DNA from: Anaerococcus provencensis
Lineage (GTDB): Bacteria; Bacillota; Clostridia; Tissierellales; Peptoniphilaceae
Length of the DNA: 64,000 nt
Assembly (NCBI RefSeq): GCF_000312365.2
Contig: NZ_HG003686.1
Span: 758,538 to 822,537 of the forward strand
Direction of reading: 5' to 3'
Shown here: positions 1 to 9,073 of the stretch, one piece after another
Numbering within the stretch: the first letter of the stretch is position 1
How the letters are laid out: every line of letters begins with the position of its first letter
Program-made: the position numbers and the translations under genes
Notes under the pieces: model-generated
Seen by the model: only the letters and a program-made list of their open reading frames with translations
Databases searched by the model: none
Told to the model about the DNA's origin: nothing

Positions 1-351
1 ACAAAGAGAAGCTGGTCGGTAGCAATGACTTATCGAATCAACAGACTGAATCAAGTAATTAGAGGGTGGATAAGCTATTTTAGACTAGGAGATATGAAGA
101 CGGTCCTTAGAAAGATAGATGAACGACTTAGAACAAGAATGAGAATAGTCATATGGAAGCAGTGGAAGACTAGTGAAAAACGCCTATGGGGACTTCGAAA
201 GTTAGGAGTTCCGATGTGGATGGCAAAACAGTCAGTAGGATTTGGAGACCACTATCAAGCGGTTGCCAAAACCACAGGACTACATCATATAAACAAAGAA
301 ATCCTCGCAAAGCGAGGACTTCAAAGTTGTTTGGATTATTATTTGAATTAA
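1..351 (+). CDS. ltrA: Group II intron reverse transcriptase/maturase, C-terminal fragment
   Basis: The frame is open from base 1, so this is the C-terminal 116 codons of a longer gene and not a 108-aa protein beginning at the internal ATG. The segment RLNQVIRGWISYFRLGDMK and the basic WKQWK region that follows are the maturase (GIIM) domain of LtrA-type proteins, which binds the intron RNA and assists splicing. The reverse transcriptase fingers and palm are upstream of the window. The stop codon directly precedes RNA domain V, as is normal for an ORF in domain IV. Whether the intron is active cannot be judged from this end. Confidence 0.9.
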   Translation, partial: TKRSWSVAMTYRINRLNQVIRGWISYFRLGDMKTVLRKIDERLRTRMRIVIWKQWKTSEKRLWGLRKLGVPMWMAKQSVGFGDHYQAVAKTTGLHHINKEILAKRGLQSCLDYYLN

Positions 352-417
352 ACCGCTGTATGCCGAACGGCACGTACAGTGGTGTGAGAGGGGCTACATG
401 TTAGCTCCTACTCGATT
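1..417 (+). mobile_element. Group II intron, 3' portion (cut by window edge)
   Basis: The maturase reading frame enters from the window edge and is followed by the RNA end of a bacterial group II intron. Domain V is visible at about 352-383 (ACCGCTGTATGCCG...CGGCACGTACAGTGGT, a hairpin with the usual catalytic bulge). Domain VI follows at about 386-414, with paired arms GGGGCTA/TAGCTCC and the end CCTACTCGATT that is typical of this bacterial class. The 3' splice junction is placed near 417 by that ending. The 5' part and the insertion site lie outside the window. Confidence 0.85.
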
Positions 418-454
418 AAAGTAATAATTATTATTTAAAATTATTATTTAATAA

Positions 455-495
455 TAAAAAAAGACCTAGTAAGAAAAAATAACTCTACCTAGGTC
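455..495 (-). terminator. Terminator of tRNA-Thr (minus strand)
   Basis: Inverted repeat GACCTAG (463-469) and CTAGGTC (489-495). The A-run at 455-462 becomes a U-tract on the minus strand. It lies just downstream of the minus-strand tRNA-Thr. Confidence 0.75.
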
Positions 496-508
496 ATTTA
501 TCATAGTG

Positions 509-584
509 TGGAGCTTCAAACAGGAATCGAACCTGCAACCTACGGTTTACGATACCGTTGCTCTGCCAATTGAGCTATTGAAGC
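509..584 (-). tRNA. tRNA-Thr (anticodon CGT)
   Basis: On the minus strand a full cloverleaf can be drawn. The acceptor stem is GCTTCAA/TTGAAGC, the D-arm starts GCTCAATTGG, and the anticodon stem ACGGT/ACCGT holds the loop ATCGTAA, giving anticodon CGT (codon ACG). The T-arm is GCAGG-TTCGATT-CCTGT, and CCA is encoded at 509-511. The length is 76 nt. It stands alone between the intron end and the next operon. Confidence 0.95.
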
Positions 585-688
585 CTATAATAGGATATTA
601 TACTGATATATTAAAATAATCAAAGTTATATATTTTAAAAATATTTGTATGTAATTGCTAATTTGATATAATTATAAAAGGAGTTATT

Positions 689-1885
689 ATGGATTTATCA
701 TTTATTATTAGACAATTACAGACTTTATCAACAGATTATAAAATAGCGCTAGTTCCTCTTGCAATTATTGTATTAAATTTGCTTGTTTTTTTAGTGTCTA
801 AAACATTTAGAAAAGCTGGACTTTTTGTGCTTGTTTTAGCTTTTGCTATTGATTATGCTATTAAGATGCTTCCGTTTGACCTTTATGGGCAAATCCCTTG
901 GTTATATAATGCTGTAACCGGTCTTTATATACTTGGCTTTGTAATATTTTTCTTAAAAGTATTAAAGATGTCAATAAGAATTAATAATAACGCAAAAAAA
1001 TCTGAGACAAATGAAAATTCCAAGTTTAAAGATTTTCTAAAATTTACTGGAATAACACCCTTCATTTTGATGCTTGTTATAAACTTGTTTAACTATAATG
1101 ATATTATCCCAAAAAACATATTGACTATTTTAACTTCTATAAGCTTTATTTATATGACCATCAAAACAGTCTATTCTACATCTAGGTACTTATCAAGCAA
1201 AGACAATTTTCTATTGAAAGATAGGATGGATTTTAAAGAAATTCAAGAATTTTTGAATGATGATGAGAAAGTAGAAAATAAGACTAACTCAAAGAATCAG
1301 GGAAGAAGAACTAGAAAGTCATTTGATATAGATAAAGATGATGATGAAACCATCAAGATTTATGAAAAGCCTGAAAAGTCTAATAATCATGCTGTGGACA
1401 CAAATGATTATAATTTTGTAAAAGTTCCAAGTTCAAAAAGTGAAGTTTATGAAGGTTCTGATACTAATAAACTTTCAAATACAGATATAATCAAACTTGT
1501 GTCTGGAGATTTTGATCAGAGCAGAAATATAACAGTTATGTCTATTACTGACCTTAAAAGTGGGGAAGTAAGTAGCTACGAAAGTAAAAGACCGATTTTA
1601 AAAATTCACGAAGAAAACGAATATAAAATCGACTTGGAATTTGAGACTGTAAATGAATATGATTATGGAAGATTTATTGATATACTTCTTGCTTACTCAA
1701 AGGATAAGGATAGATATAAATTTGAACTTGAAGTAGCACCATCTACAAACCCTAACAATAAGATAATATTTTTTGATCCGTCAAATGTTTATGATATAGA
1801 TGAAACAGACTATGCTAATGTTGGGGGCAAGATTATTAGTATGAATTTTCCAAAATATAAGATAAATTTCATTACTGGTAACTAG
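689..1885 (+). CDS. Unknown membrane protein with acidic linker and C-terminal domain
   Basis: I do not recognise a family. The 398-aa product has about five hydrophobic segments in residues 1-170 (for example near 17-37, 42-62, 73-93, 118-138 and 142-160). A charged, low-complexity stretch of about residues 180-265 follows, rich in Asp, Lys, Glu and Ser. A predicted folded C-terminal region (about 265-398) is rich in beta-type alternation and ends with DETDYANVGGKIISMNFPKY. The start is backed by AAAGGAG six bases upstream. traX begins only 7 nt after the stop, so the two are probably co-transcribed. A membrane anchor presenting a cytoplasmic sensor or binding domain is a possible reading, but no function is assigned. 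Confidence 0.8.
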   Translation: MDLSFIIRQLQTLSTDYKIALVPLAIIVLNLLVFLVSKTFRKAGLFVLVLAFAIDYAIKMLPFDLYGQIPWLYNAVTGLYILGFVIFFLKVLKMSIRINNNAKKSETNENSKFKDFLKFTGITPFILMLVINLFNYNDIIPKNILTILTSISFIYMTIKTVYSTSRYLSSKDNFLLKDRMDFKEIQEFLNDDEKVENKTNSKNQGRRTRKSFDIDKDDDETIKIYEKPEKSNNHAVDTNDYNFVKVPSSKSEVYEGSDTNKLSNTDIIKLVSGDFDQSRNITVMSITDLKSGEVSSYESKRPILKIHEENEYKIDLEFETVNEYDYGRFIDILLAYSKDKDRYKFELEVAPSTNPNNKIIFFDPSNVYDIDETDYANVGGKIISMNFPKYKINFITGN

Positions 1886-1892
1886 GAGTTTT

Positions 1893-2666
1893 ATGGATAT
1901 ACTTAAGGTAAATTCTTTAGAAGAATATAATAAAATTTGGAATAGGGATAGGTCATATTTAACTGCTGGGCATTTAAAATGGATAGCTATCTTCACTATG
2001 CTCCTATCCCATCTTGCCCAAACGAATTTAATGTATAATATGGGTGAAGAATATTGGTTTATGGCTGATCTTTTTGTTTTTATCGGAAGAATAGCCATGC
2101 CAATATTTTGTTTTTTTACAGTTCAAGCTGTAATTTACACAAAAAACTATAAGAAATATTTTTTAAGACTTTTAGCCTTTGCACTGGTTGCTGAAGTTCC
2201 CTATGATTTAGCATTTTATGGAGAGCCTTTCTACTCATACGGACAAAATGTTATATTTACAATCTTAATTGCAGCCTTGACAATATTTTTCATTGACAAA
2301 CTTCTAAAGAGACATGAAAATATTATAATAAATATTGTAGGTATTATTTTATTAACTATAGTTGCCATGTACTTAACTGCATTTTTAAGGACTGATTACT
2401 CATCCAATGGAGTATTGGCTATTGTTTTATTATATTTGGCTAGAAATAATAAAATACTTACTGCCTTAGCTTTAATGATTGGATTTTTGTTTGAATTTGA
2501 AGTTTGGGGCTCTGTTATACCCATTAGCTATGGATTTGTATATTTAGCCATTCCCTTAATTATGTTATATAATGGGAAAAAAGGAAAGCAAAATAAATGG
2601 GCTTTTTATATTTTTTATCCTGCTCATTTATTAGTAATTTATTTGTTGAAACTATTAATTTTATAA
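1893..2666 (+). CDS. TraX family membrane protein
   Basis: The 257-aa, highly hydrophobic protein has about eight membrane spans. The N-terminal signature LKWIAIFTMLLSHLAQ, followed by GRIAMPIFCFFTVQA, is typical of the TraX family (PF05857). TraX is named for the F-pilin N-acetyltransferase, but most Firmicute members are chromosomal and probably acylate some other cell-surface substrate. That substrate cannot be seen here, and no conjugation genes are near. It sits 7 nt after the unknown membrane protein and 9 nt before tex, with its own AGGAG site. Confidence 0.85.
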   Translation: MDILKVNSLEEYNKIWNRDRSYLTAGHLKWIAIFTMLLSHLAQTNLMYNMGEEYWFMADLFVFIGRIAMPIFCFFTVQAVIYTKNYKKYFLRLLAFALVAEVPYDLAFYGEPFYSYGQNVIFTILIAALTIFFIDKLLKRHENIIINIVGIILLTIVAMYLTAFLRTDYSSNGVLAIVLLYLARNNKILTALALMIGFLFEFEVWGSVIPISYGFVYLAIPLIMLYNGKKGKQNKWAFYIFYPAHLLVIYLLKLLIL

Positions 2667-2675
2667 AAGGAAATC

Positions 2676-4763
2676 ATGGATATAATAAATATTTTATCAG
2701 AGCAATTAAATCTAGAAGAAGAAAAAATAGAAAGTGTAAGAAACTTACTAGACGAGGGTTCCACTGTAGCCTTTATTGCAAGATATAGAAAAGAAAAAAC
2801 TGGAAATTTAACTGATGTTGAAATAAGAGAAATTGAAAAAAATCTTAATAAACTTAGAAATGTAGAAAAAAGACAAGAGGAAATACTTAGTTCTATAGAA
2901 TCTCAAGGAAAACTAACAGAAGAGCTAAGGGAGCAAATCCTATCTACCAATTCTCTAACTTTGCTTGAAGATATTTATAGCCCTTATAAGAAAAAAAGAA
3001 AGACAAGGGCAGATATAGCTAGAGAGCTTGGACTTGAAGACTTATATAAGTATTTGTTTACTGAGTCTAAAGATGAAGAAGATGCATTAACTTTTGCTAA
3101 GGATTTTATTAGCGATGATGTAGAAAGTCCTGAACTTGCTATTGAAAGATCACTAGATATCATGGCTGAAGATATTTCTAACAATATAGATGCTAGAAAT
3201 ATTATAAGACGTGATGGGATGATAAGAGCAAGGATTATTGCAACAGAAAAAGAAGATCCCGAAAATCTGTATCAGACTTATTATGATTTTTCTAAAAAAC
3301 TAAAAGATATAAAAGCTTATCAAATACTAGCCTTAAATCGTGGTGAAAAAGAAGATGCACTTGCTATAAAAGTTGAGTTTTCTGATGATTATAACAAGAA
3401 ACTAATCAGCAACTTATACGAAGTAAACAATGATTATCAAAAATCACTGCTTGATAAGTCTATAGATGACGCATATAAGAGATTAATACTGCCGTCAATA
3501 ACCACAGAACTTAGAAATTTCTTGACAGAAAATGCAGAAGATGAATCTATTAAGGTTTTTTCTAATAACTTAAAGCCTTATTTACTACAAAGACCTATAA
3601 AAGGAAAAAATGTAATGGGGCTTGACCCTGGTTATAGAACAGGTTGTAAGGTAGCAGTAGTTGATCAAAATGGAAAGTATTTGGACCAAGCTGTTATTTA
3701 CCCAGTCATACCTCACAAAAAAGAAAAAGAATCAATAGCAATATTGAAAAATCTTATAGAAAAACATGATGTGAGATTGATAGCCTTGGGCAATGCAACT
3801 GCAAGTAGAGAAACAGAAGTTTTTGTAAATAAATTATTAGAAGAAATAGATAAAGATATTGCCTATGCTGTGGTAAATGAAGCAGGAGCTTCTGTATATT
3901 CTGCATCAAGTCTTGGTGAAGAAGAATTCCCGGACCTTGATGTTACTATTCGAGGAGCTATATCCATGGCAAGAAGACTCCAAGATCCTATGGCAGAACT
4001 TGTAAAAATCGAGCCTAAGCACATTGGCGTAGGCCAATACCAACACGATATAAATGAGAAAAAGCTTGATGAAGAGCTCTCAAAAGTTGTAGAAGATGCA
4101 GTAAATGAAGTAGGAGTTACTATTAACAATGCTTCCTATAAGCTTTTGTCTTATGTATCTGGCCTAAATTTAACCATTGCAAAGCGTATAGAAGATGAGT
4201 TTAAAGAAGGAAATCTAATCTATAGAAAAGATTTGAAAAAAGTTAAGGGCCTAGGAGATAAGACCTATAAACTTGCAGCAGGATTCTTAAGATTTCCTGA
4301 CTCACCTGAACTTCTAGATAATACAGGTGTTCATCCAGAAAGTTATAAGATTGCTAATAAGGTTAAAGATTTAGATCTAAACGAAATTGATATAGACAAA
4401 CTTGCTGATGAATTGGAAGTTGGAAGGCCGACTTTAGAAGATATTATTAGTGAGCTTAAAAAACCAGGCCGTGATCCTAGGGAAGATAATCCTGAAATCC
4501 TCACTAAGTCTGAAATAATGACTATTGACGATTTGAAAATAGGGGACGAGCTTACAGGTAAGGTTAGAAATATCACAGATTTTGGAGCTTTTGTAGATAT
4601 AGGAGTTGGAATTGATGGACTAGTCCATATTTCAAATATTTCCAAAAAATTCATCAAAGACCCAAATGAAGTATTGACTAATTCAGATATTGTAAAAGTA
4701 AGAGTTATAGAGATAGATAAAAAAAGAGAAAGAATTGGTTTATCCATGAAGGATATTAATTAA
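2676..4763 (+). CDS. tex: Tex family S1 RNA-binding protein
   Basis: The 695-aa product has the full Tex architecture. An N-terminal helical HtH region (STVAFIARYRKEKTGNLTDVEIR, about residues 28-50) is followed by a YqgF-like RNase H fold (VMGLDPGYRTGCKVAVVDQNG near 313). Then come helix-hairpin-helix repeats (YVSGLNLTIAKRIEDEF, VKGLGDKTYKLAAGF) and a C-terminal S1 domain (IGDELTGKVRNITDFGAFVDIGV near 630). Tex binds RNA and is linked to transcription and translation fidelity. Its length matches the family norm. AAAGG precedes the ATG, and proS follows after 8 nt, suggesting one operon. Confidence 0.95.
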   Translation: MDIINILSEQLNLEEEKIESVRNLLDEGSTVAFIARYRKEKTGNLTDVEIREIEKNLNKLRNVEKRQEEILSSIESQGKLTEELREQILSTNSLTLLEDIYSPYKKKRKTRADIARELGLEDLYKYLFTESKDEEDALTFAKDFISDDVESPELAIERSLDIMAEDISNNIDARNIIRRDGMIRARIIATEKEDPENLYQTYYDFSKKLKDIKAYQILALNRGEKEDALAIKVEFSDDYNKKLISNLYEVNNDYQKSLLDKSIDDAYKRLILPSITTELRNFLTENAEDESIKVFSNNLKPYLLQRPIKGKNVMGLDPGYRTGCKVAVVDQNGKYLDQAVIYPVIPHKKEKESIAILKNLIEKHDVRLIALGNATASRETEVFVNKLLEEIDKDIAYAVVNEAGASVYSASSLGEEEFPDLDVTIRGAISMARRLQDPMAELVKIEPKHIGVGQYQHDINEKKLDEELSKVVEDAVNEVGVTINNASYKLLSYVSGLNLTIAKRIEDEFKEGNLIYRKDLKKVKGLGDKTYKLAAGFLRFPDSPELLDNTGVHPESYKIANKVKDLDLNEIDIDKLADELEVGRPTLEDIISELKKPGRDPREDNPEILTKSEIMTIDDLKIGDELTGKVRNITDFGAFVDIGVGIDGLVHISNISKKFIKDPNEVLTNSDIVKVRVIEIDKKRERIGLSMKDIN

Positions 4764-4771
4764 GGAGAATT

Positions 4772-6484
4772 ATGAGATTATCAAAGTATTATATGCCAAC
4801 ACTAAGGGAAGACCCAGTTGATGCAGAGACAGCAAGCCACAAGCTTCTAGTTAGGGGAGCGTTTATTAGAAAGCAAGCTAGTGGTATTTATTCATTCTTA
4901 CCATTAGGACAAAAAGTTAAAAATAAAATCATCGACATAGTAAAAGAATCTATGGACGGACATGATTCTATAGAAATTTCTACATCTATTTTACAAGATA
5001 AAGAAATTTGGGAGAAAAGTGGACGTTGGGATACTTTTGGTCCAGAAATGTTCAAGATAAAAGATAGGAACGAAAGAGAGTACGCACTAGGACCTACAGC
5101 AGAAGAAGCTCTAACAGATTTAGTTAAAAACGAACTAAATTCTTACAAGCAACTTCCATTAAATTTATATCAAATAGTAGATAAGTTTAGGGATGAAAAA
5201 AGGCCTAGATTTGGTATCAACAGAAGTCGTGACTTCTTGATGAAAGATGCTTATTCTTTTGATAAAGATCAAGAAGGCTTGGAAGAATCCTACCAATTGA
5301 TGTGGGATGCTTATGTAGAGGCTTTTGATAAGATGGGTATTGATTACAAAATTGTAGAAGGTGATACTGGTTCAATGGGTGGAAGAATGTCTCATGAATT
5401 TATAGCACTAGCTGAAACAGGTGAAGGAGTGATTTTCTTTACTGAAGATTCTGACTATGCCGCTACTGATGAGAAGGCTCGCTTTAAATTTGATCCAATA
5501 GTAGAGGATTTAAAAGAGCTTGAACTTGTAGAAACACCAAATGTAACTACTATAGGAGAAGTAAGTGAATTCTTGGCAATTCCATCTAATAAATTTGCAA
5601 AAGTAGTCGACTTGATGGTAAAAGGTGAGCCGGTTTTCGTAATGATTCCTGGTGATCGCGAATTAAATGAAGCAAAACTTTTGTCATATTTAAAGGCTGC
5701 TGAACACGATATTGAAATGATGGATGATGAAACCATAGAGAAATTAACAGGAGCAAAAGCAGGATTTACAGGACCTATTGGCTTAGAAGATGTGAGAGTT
5801 ATAGTTGATGAATCTATAACAAAAATCAATAATGTTGTAATAGGTGCAAATAAAACTGACCACCACTATATAAATGCAAATTTTGCTAGAGATTTTGAAG
5901 GTGAAGTTGTAGAAGATTTACTTACAGCCAAGGAAGGTGATATGGCCTATGATGAATCGGGTATATTAAAATCTGCTCGTGGCATAGAAGTGGGCAATAT
6001 TTTCCAATTAGGTACTAAATATTCTGAGAGTCTAGAAGCATATTTCCTAGATGAAAATGGCAAACAACAACCATTTATTATGGGTAGCTATGGTATAGGT
6101 ATATCAAGATCAATTTCAGCTATTGTTGAACAAAATTATGATGAAAAAGGAATAATATGGCCAACATCTGTAGCACCATTTGAAGCTATGATTACTATCA
6201 TAAATATCAATGATGAAAATCAAATGAAGCTTGGAGAAGAAATTTACCAAGAATTAAGAAAAAAAGGTATAGACGTTCTCCTTGATGATAGAAAAGAAAG
6301 AGCTGGAGTTAAATTCAACGACCGAGATCTAATAGGTATTCCATATAGGATAACTGTAGGAAAAGATGCAAAAGATAATGTAGTTGAATATTCTACAAGA
6401 AAAGAAATGCAAATTGAAAAGATTGACAAATCAAAAGCTATAGAAGAAGTTATTTCTTCTGTAGAAGAAGACTTGGCAAGATAA
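4772..6484 (+). CDS. proS: Prolyl-tRNA synthetase (bacterial type, with editing domain)
   Basis: The product has 570 aa, the usual length of the bacterial class II ProRS. The class II core is seen at the N-terminus (LPLGQKVKNKI) and in motif 2 (FRDEKRPRFGINRSRDFLMKD). An insertion (INS) editing domain covers about residues 225-405, where mischarged Ala-tRNA is hydrolysed. Motif 3 (GSYGIGISRSISAIVEQN) is near residue 437, followed by the anticodon-binding domain (APFEAMITII...KGIDVLLDDRKERAGVKF). The enzyme charges tRNA-Pro in the cytoplasm. The start has AAGGAG 6 nt upstream. No T-box leader is present because the gene is preceded closely by tex. Confidence 0.97.
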   Translation: MRLSKYYMPTLREDPVDAETASHKLLVRGAFIRKQASGIYSFLPLGQKVKNKIIDIVKESMDGHDSIEISTSILQDKEIWEKSGRWDTFGPEMFKIKDRNEREYALGPTAEEALTDLVKNELNSYKQLPLNLYQIVDKFRDEKRPRFGINRSRDFLMKDAYSFDKDQEGLEESYQLMWDAYVEAFDKMGIDYKIVEGDTGSMGGRMSHEFIALAETGEGVIFFTEDSDYAATDEKARFKFDPIVEDLKELELVETPNVTTIGEVSEFLAIPSNKFAKVVDLMVKGEPVFVMIPGDRELNEAKLLSYLKAAEHDIEMMDDETIEKLTGAKAGFTGPIGLEDVRVIVDESITKINNVVIGANKTDHHYINANFARDFEGEVVEDLLTAKEGDMAYDESGILKSARGIEVGNIFQLGTKYSESLEAYFLDENGKQQPFIMGSYGIGISRSISAIVEQNYDEKGIIWPTSVAPFEAMITIININDENQMKLGEEIYQELRKKGIDVLLDDRKERAGVKFNDRDLIGIPYRITVGKDAKDNVVEYSTRKEMQIEKIDKSKAIEEVISSVEEDLAR

Positions 6485-6538
6485 AAAGGGTATCATCTTA
6501 GTAGTAAAGAAACTTATTTAAATTATAAGGAGAAAATA

Positions 6539-7405
6539 ATGATAGTTAATGCAAAAGAATTCTTAGACAAAGCTTATGAAAATGGATATGCAATAGGACA
6601 TTTCAACACAAACAACCTTGAATGGACTAGAGCAATCCTAGAAGCAGCAGAAGAAAAACAAACTGCAGTTATCATAGCATCATCTGAAGGTGCTGCAAAA
6701 TATATGGGTGGATTTAGAGTAGTTGCTGACCTAGTTCGCGCTATGCACGATGAGTTAAATATTACTGTACCAGTTGCTATTCACCTAGATCATGGAACAT
6801 ATGAAGGTGCAAAAGCTTGTATAGAAGCAGGATTTACATCAGTAATGTTTGATGGATCAAGCCTTCCACTTGATGAAAACCTTGAAAAAACTCGTGAAAT
6901 AGTAGAACTTGCTCATGCTAAAAACATTTCTGTAGAAGCAGAAGTTGGTGGCATCGGTGGAGAAGAAGACGGTGTAGCAAGCGAAGGAGAGCTTGCAGAT
7001 GTAGAAGAATGTAAAAAAATTGCTTCTTGTGGTATTGACTTCTTAGCTGCAGGTATTGGTAATATTCACGGAGTTTATCCAGAAAATTGGAAAGGATTAA
7101 ACTTTGATAGATTAAAAGAAATTTCTGACGCAGTAAATATGCCAATTGTACTTCATGGTGGTACAGGAATTCCTGAAGATCAAGTTAAAAAGGCTATTGA
7201 GCTTGGAGTTTCAAAGATCAATGTAAATACAGAATGTCAAATAGCTTTTGCTAAAGAAACTCGCAAATACATTGAAGAAGGCAAAGATCAACAAGGTAAA
7301 GGCTTTGATCCAAGAAAACTATTAGCGCCAGGTACAAAAGCTATCAAAGAAGTTGTTTATGAAAAAGTAGCTATGATGGGTTCAGAAGGCTCTGCTGATA
7401 AATAG
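6539..7405 (+). CDS. fba: Class II fructose-1,6-bisphosphate aldolase
   Basis: The 288-aa zinc-dependent aldolase cleaves fructose-1,6-bisphosphate to dihydroxyacetone phosphate and glyceraldehyde-3-phosphate. Metal-binding histidines are in AIHLDHGTYEG (about residue 80) and in LHGGTGIPEDQVKKAIELG (about residue 202). The glycine and Asn-rich ends SKINVNTECQ and AMMGSEGSADK are family-typical. It has an AAGGAG site and a terminator directly after the stop. The preceding 54 nt contain no convincing promoter, so transcription may start there or come from proS. The short GatY/KbaY-type tagatose-bisphosphate aldolases are relatives, and fructose bisphosphate is the likelier substrate in a core locus. 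Confidence 0.93.
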   Translation: MIVNAKEFLDKAYENGYAIGHFNTNNLEWTRAILEAAEEKQTAVIIASSEGAAKYMGGFRVVADLVRAMHDELNITVPVAIHLDHGTYEGAKACIEAGFTSVMFDGSSLPLDENLEKTREIVELAHAKNISVEAEVGGIGGEEDGVASEGELADVEECKKIASCGIDFLAAGIGNIHGVYPENWKGLNFDRLKEISDAVNMPIVLHGGTGIPEDQVKKAIELGVSKINVNTECQIAFAKETRKYIEEGKDQQGKGFDPRKLLAPGTKAIKEVVYEKVAMMGSEGSADK

Positions 7406-7421
7406 TAAAAAGATTGAAAGT

Positions 7422-7446
7422 AAAGGGCCTTTGGGTCCTTTATTTC
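7422..7446 (+). terminator. Terminator after fba
   Basis: The stem AAAGGGCC (7422-7429) pairs with GGTCCTTT (7434-7441) across a TTTG loop and is followed by a T-rich run. Confidence 0.75.
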
Positions 7447-7459
7447 TATTAAGGAATAT

Positions 7460-8764
7460 ATGACAAATTACCAAGAAAAAACAGTGGCTGAACTGAGAGA
7501 AATTGCTAAAGAATTAGAGATCTCTTCAGTTACTAAATATAAAAAAGATGAATTAATAAAACTAATCGAACAAGCTCAAAAAGAAAATGAAGAAGATAAA
7601 AAAGAAAAACAAGACAATGATCTGGGAGCTAAGTTTGATTGTGAGGGTGTGCTAGAGATCTTACCAGATGGTTATGGCTTTTTAAGATCTGACCTTTATG
7701 AGCAAGGTGACGATGATATATATGTACCTCCTAAGCAAATAAAGATGTTTAGACTAAAAACAGGAGATTACATAAGGGGAATCGCCCGTGAAAAACACGA
7801 TAAGGATAAATTTGCTCCATTAATATTTGTAACAGATGTCAATGGCATAAAACCTGGCGAAGCCTTTAATAGAATAAGTTTTGAAGACTTAACACCTATA
7901 TATCCAGATGAAAGATTACAATTAGAGAGATCTGCTGATAATTTATCAGGCAGAATTATTGACATCATATCTCCTATAGGTAAGGGTCAAAGAGGTCTTA
8001 TAGTTTCTCAACCTAAGGCAGGAAAGACGACTTTAATCAAAGAAATAGAAAGGTCTATTGAGAAAAACTATGATGATGTAAAAATTTTTGTACTATTAAT
8101 AGATGAAAGACCAGAGGAAGTTACAGACTTTATAAGATTTGTAAATGAATACAGGGACCCTTCTAACGATTATATGAGAACAGAAGTTGCCTCATCTACA
8201 TTTGATATGCCACCACAAAATCATGTAGAAATAGCAGATATGATTTTGGAAAGAGCAAAAAGATTTGTAGAAGATAAAAAGGACGTTGTAATCCTGCTTG
8301 ACTCTATAACAAGGCTTACAAGAGCCTATAACATAATAACTCCTCAGTCAGGTAAAACTTTATCTGGTGGACTTGATCCAATGGCCCTTGTTGGACCAAA
8401 ACAATTCTTTGGTGCAGCCAGAAATATTGAGGGTGGAGGTTCTCTTACAATCCTCGCTACAGCCCTAATTGATACAGGTTCTAGAATGGATGATCTCATT
8501 TTTGAGGAATTTAAAGGAACTGGTAATATGGAAGTCCACCTTGATAGAAGATTATCTGATAGGAGAATCTTCCCAGCTATAAATATAGAAAAATCATCTA
8601 CTAGAAGGGAAGACTTATTACTAAATAAGGAAGAATTAGAGGCAATCTATAAACTTAGAAAATCAGAATTAGACAAAACAGGATCAATTATTGAGCTCAT
8701 TGACTTTATGAAAAAAACCGATTCTAATGATAAATTTGTAGATCTTATAAATAGAACACTTTGA
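7460..8764 (+). CDS. rho: Transcription termination factor Rho
   Basis: The 434-aa hexameric RNA helicase ends Rho-dependent transcription. Rho N-domain helices are at residues 5-40 (VAELREIAKELEISSVTKYKKDEL), followed by a short acidic Lys/Glu insert. The OB-fold RNA-binding site is at 55-110 (GVLEILPDGYGFLRS). The RecA-like ATPase has the P-loop in SQPKAGKTTL (about 187) and Walker B in VVILLDSITRLTRAYN. The Q/R-loop region is SGGLDPMALVGPKQFFGAARN. Its place before rpmE, prmC and prfA is conserved in Firmicutes. AAGGA lies 6 nt before the ATG. Confidence 0.97.
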   Translation: MTNYQEKTVAELREIAKELEISSVTKYKKDELIKLIEQAQKENEEDKKEKQDNDLGAKFDCEGVLEILPDGYGFLRSDLYEQGDDDIYVPPKQIKMFRLKTGDYIRGIAREKHDKDKFAPLIFVTDVNGIKPGEAFNRISFEDLTPIYPDERLQLERSADNLSGRIIDIISPIGKGQRGLIVSQPKAGKTTLIKEIERSIEKNYDDVKIFVLLIDERPEEVTDFIRFVNEYRDPSNDYMRTEVASSTFDMPPQNHVEIADMILERAKRFVEDKKDVVILLDSITRLTRAYNIITPQSGKTLSGGLDPMALVGPKQFFGAARNIEGGGSLTILATALIDTGSRMDDLIFEEFKGTGNMEVHLDRRLSDRRIFPAINIEKSSTRREDLLLNKEELEAIYKLRKSELDKTGSIIELIDFMKKTDSNDKFVDLINRTL

Positions 8765-8765
8765 C

Positions 8766-8794
8766 TTGATTATAAGCTTTATACATGGTATAAT
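8766..8794 (+). promoter_or_regulatory. Promoter of rpmE
   Basis: TTGATT (8766-8771), a 17-nt spacer and TATAAT (8789-8794) form a near-consensus sigma-A promoter. It overlaps the end of rho and lies about 40 nt before the rpmE start. Confidence 0.7.
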
Positions 8795-8833
8795 CTTAAA
8801 TGCTTATTGAATGAAGAAGATAGAGGTGTTTAT

Positions 8834-9037
8834 ATGAAAAAAGACTTACATCCAGAATACCACGAAGCTAAAGTAACATGTATTTCTTGCGGTAATGAAT
8901 TTACTGTTGGATCTACAGAAGAAGAAATCAAAGTAGAAGTTTGCAACAATTGCCATCCATTCTACTCAGGTAAACAAAGAACAGCTGAGCGTGGTGGTAA
9001 TGTAGAGAAATTTAACAGAAGATACGGTAGAAAATAA
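8834..9037 (+). CDS. rpmE: 50S ribosomal protein L31, zinc-binding type
   Basis: This is a 67-aa ribosomal protein of the large subunit. The start is the ATG at 8834 (MKKDLHPEYHEAKVTC), behind AGAGGTG at the proper spacing; a longer reading from 8807 has no ribosome-binding site. Four cysteines in two CxxC pairs (C16/C19 and C37/C40) mark the zinc-containing form. Bacteria often switch to a Cys-less paralogue when zinc is scarce, and none is seen here. It has its own promoter and terminator. Confidence 0.96.
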   Translation: MKKDLHPEYHEAKVTCISCGNEFTVGSTEEEIKVEVCNNCHPFYSGKQRTAERGGNVEKFNRRYGRK

Positions 9038-9065
9038 TAAGGTTAGGAAACTAACCTTATTTTTG
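9037..9065 (+). terminator. Terminator after rpmE
   Basis: ATAAGGTTAG and CTAACCTTAT form a 10-bp stem with a GAAA tetraloop, followed by TTTTT. It begins at the last base of the rpmE stop codon. Confidence 0.85.
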
Positions 9066-9073
9066 TATGCATA

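Noticed and set aside
170..404. ORFs on both strands over the intron end
   Set aside because: They are shadows of the maturase frame and intron RNA.
644..672. Promoter TTTGTA/TATAAT before the first membrane-protein gene
   Set aside because: The predicted start would fall on the ribosome-binding site, so it is not convincing.
4772..6484. T-box leader for proS
   Set aside because: Only 8 nt separate it from tex, so there is no room for a T-box.
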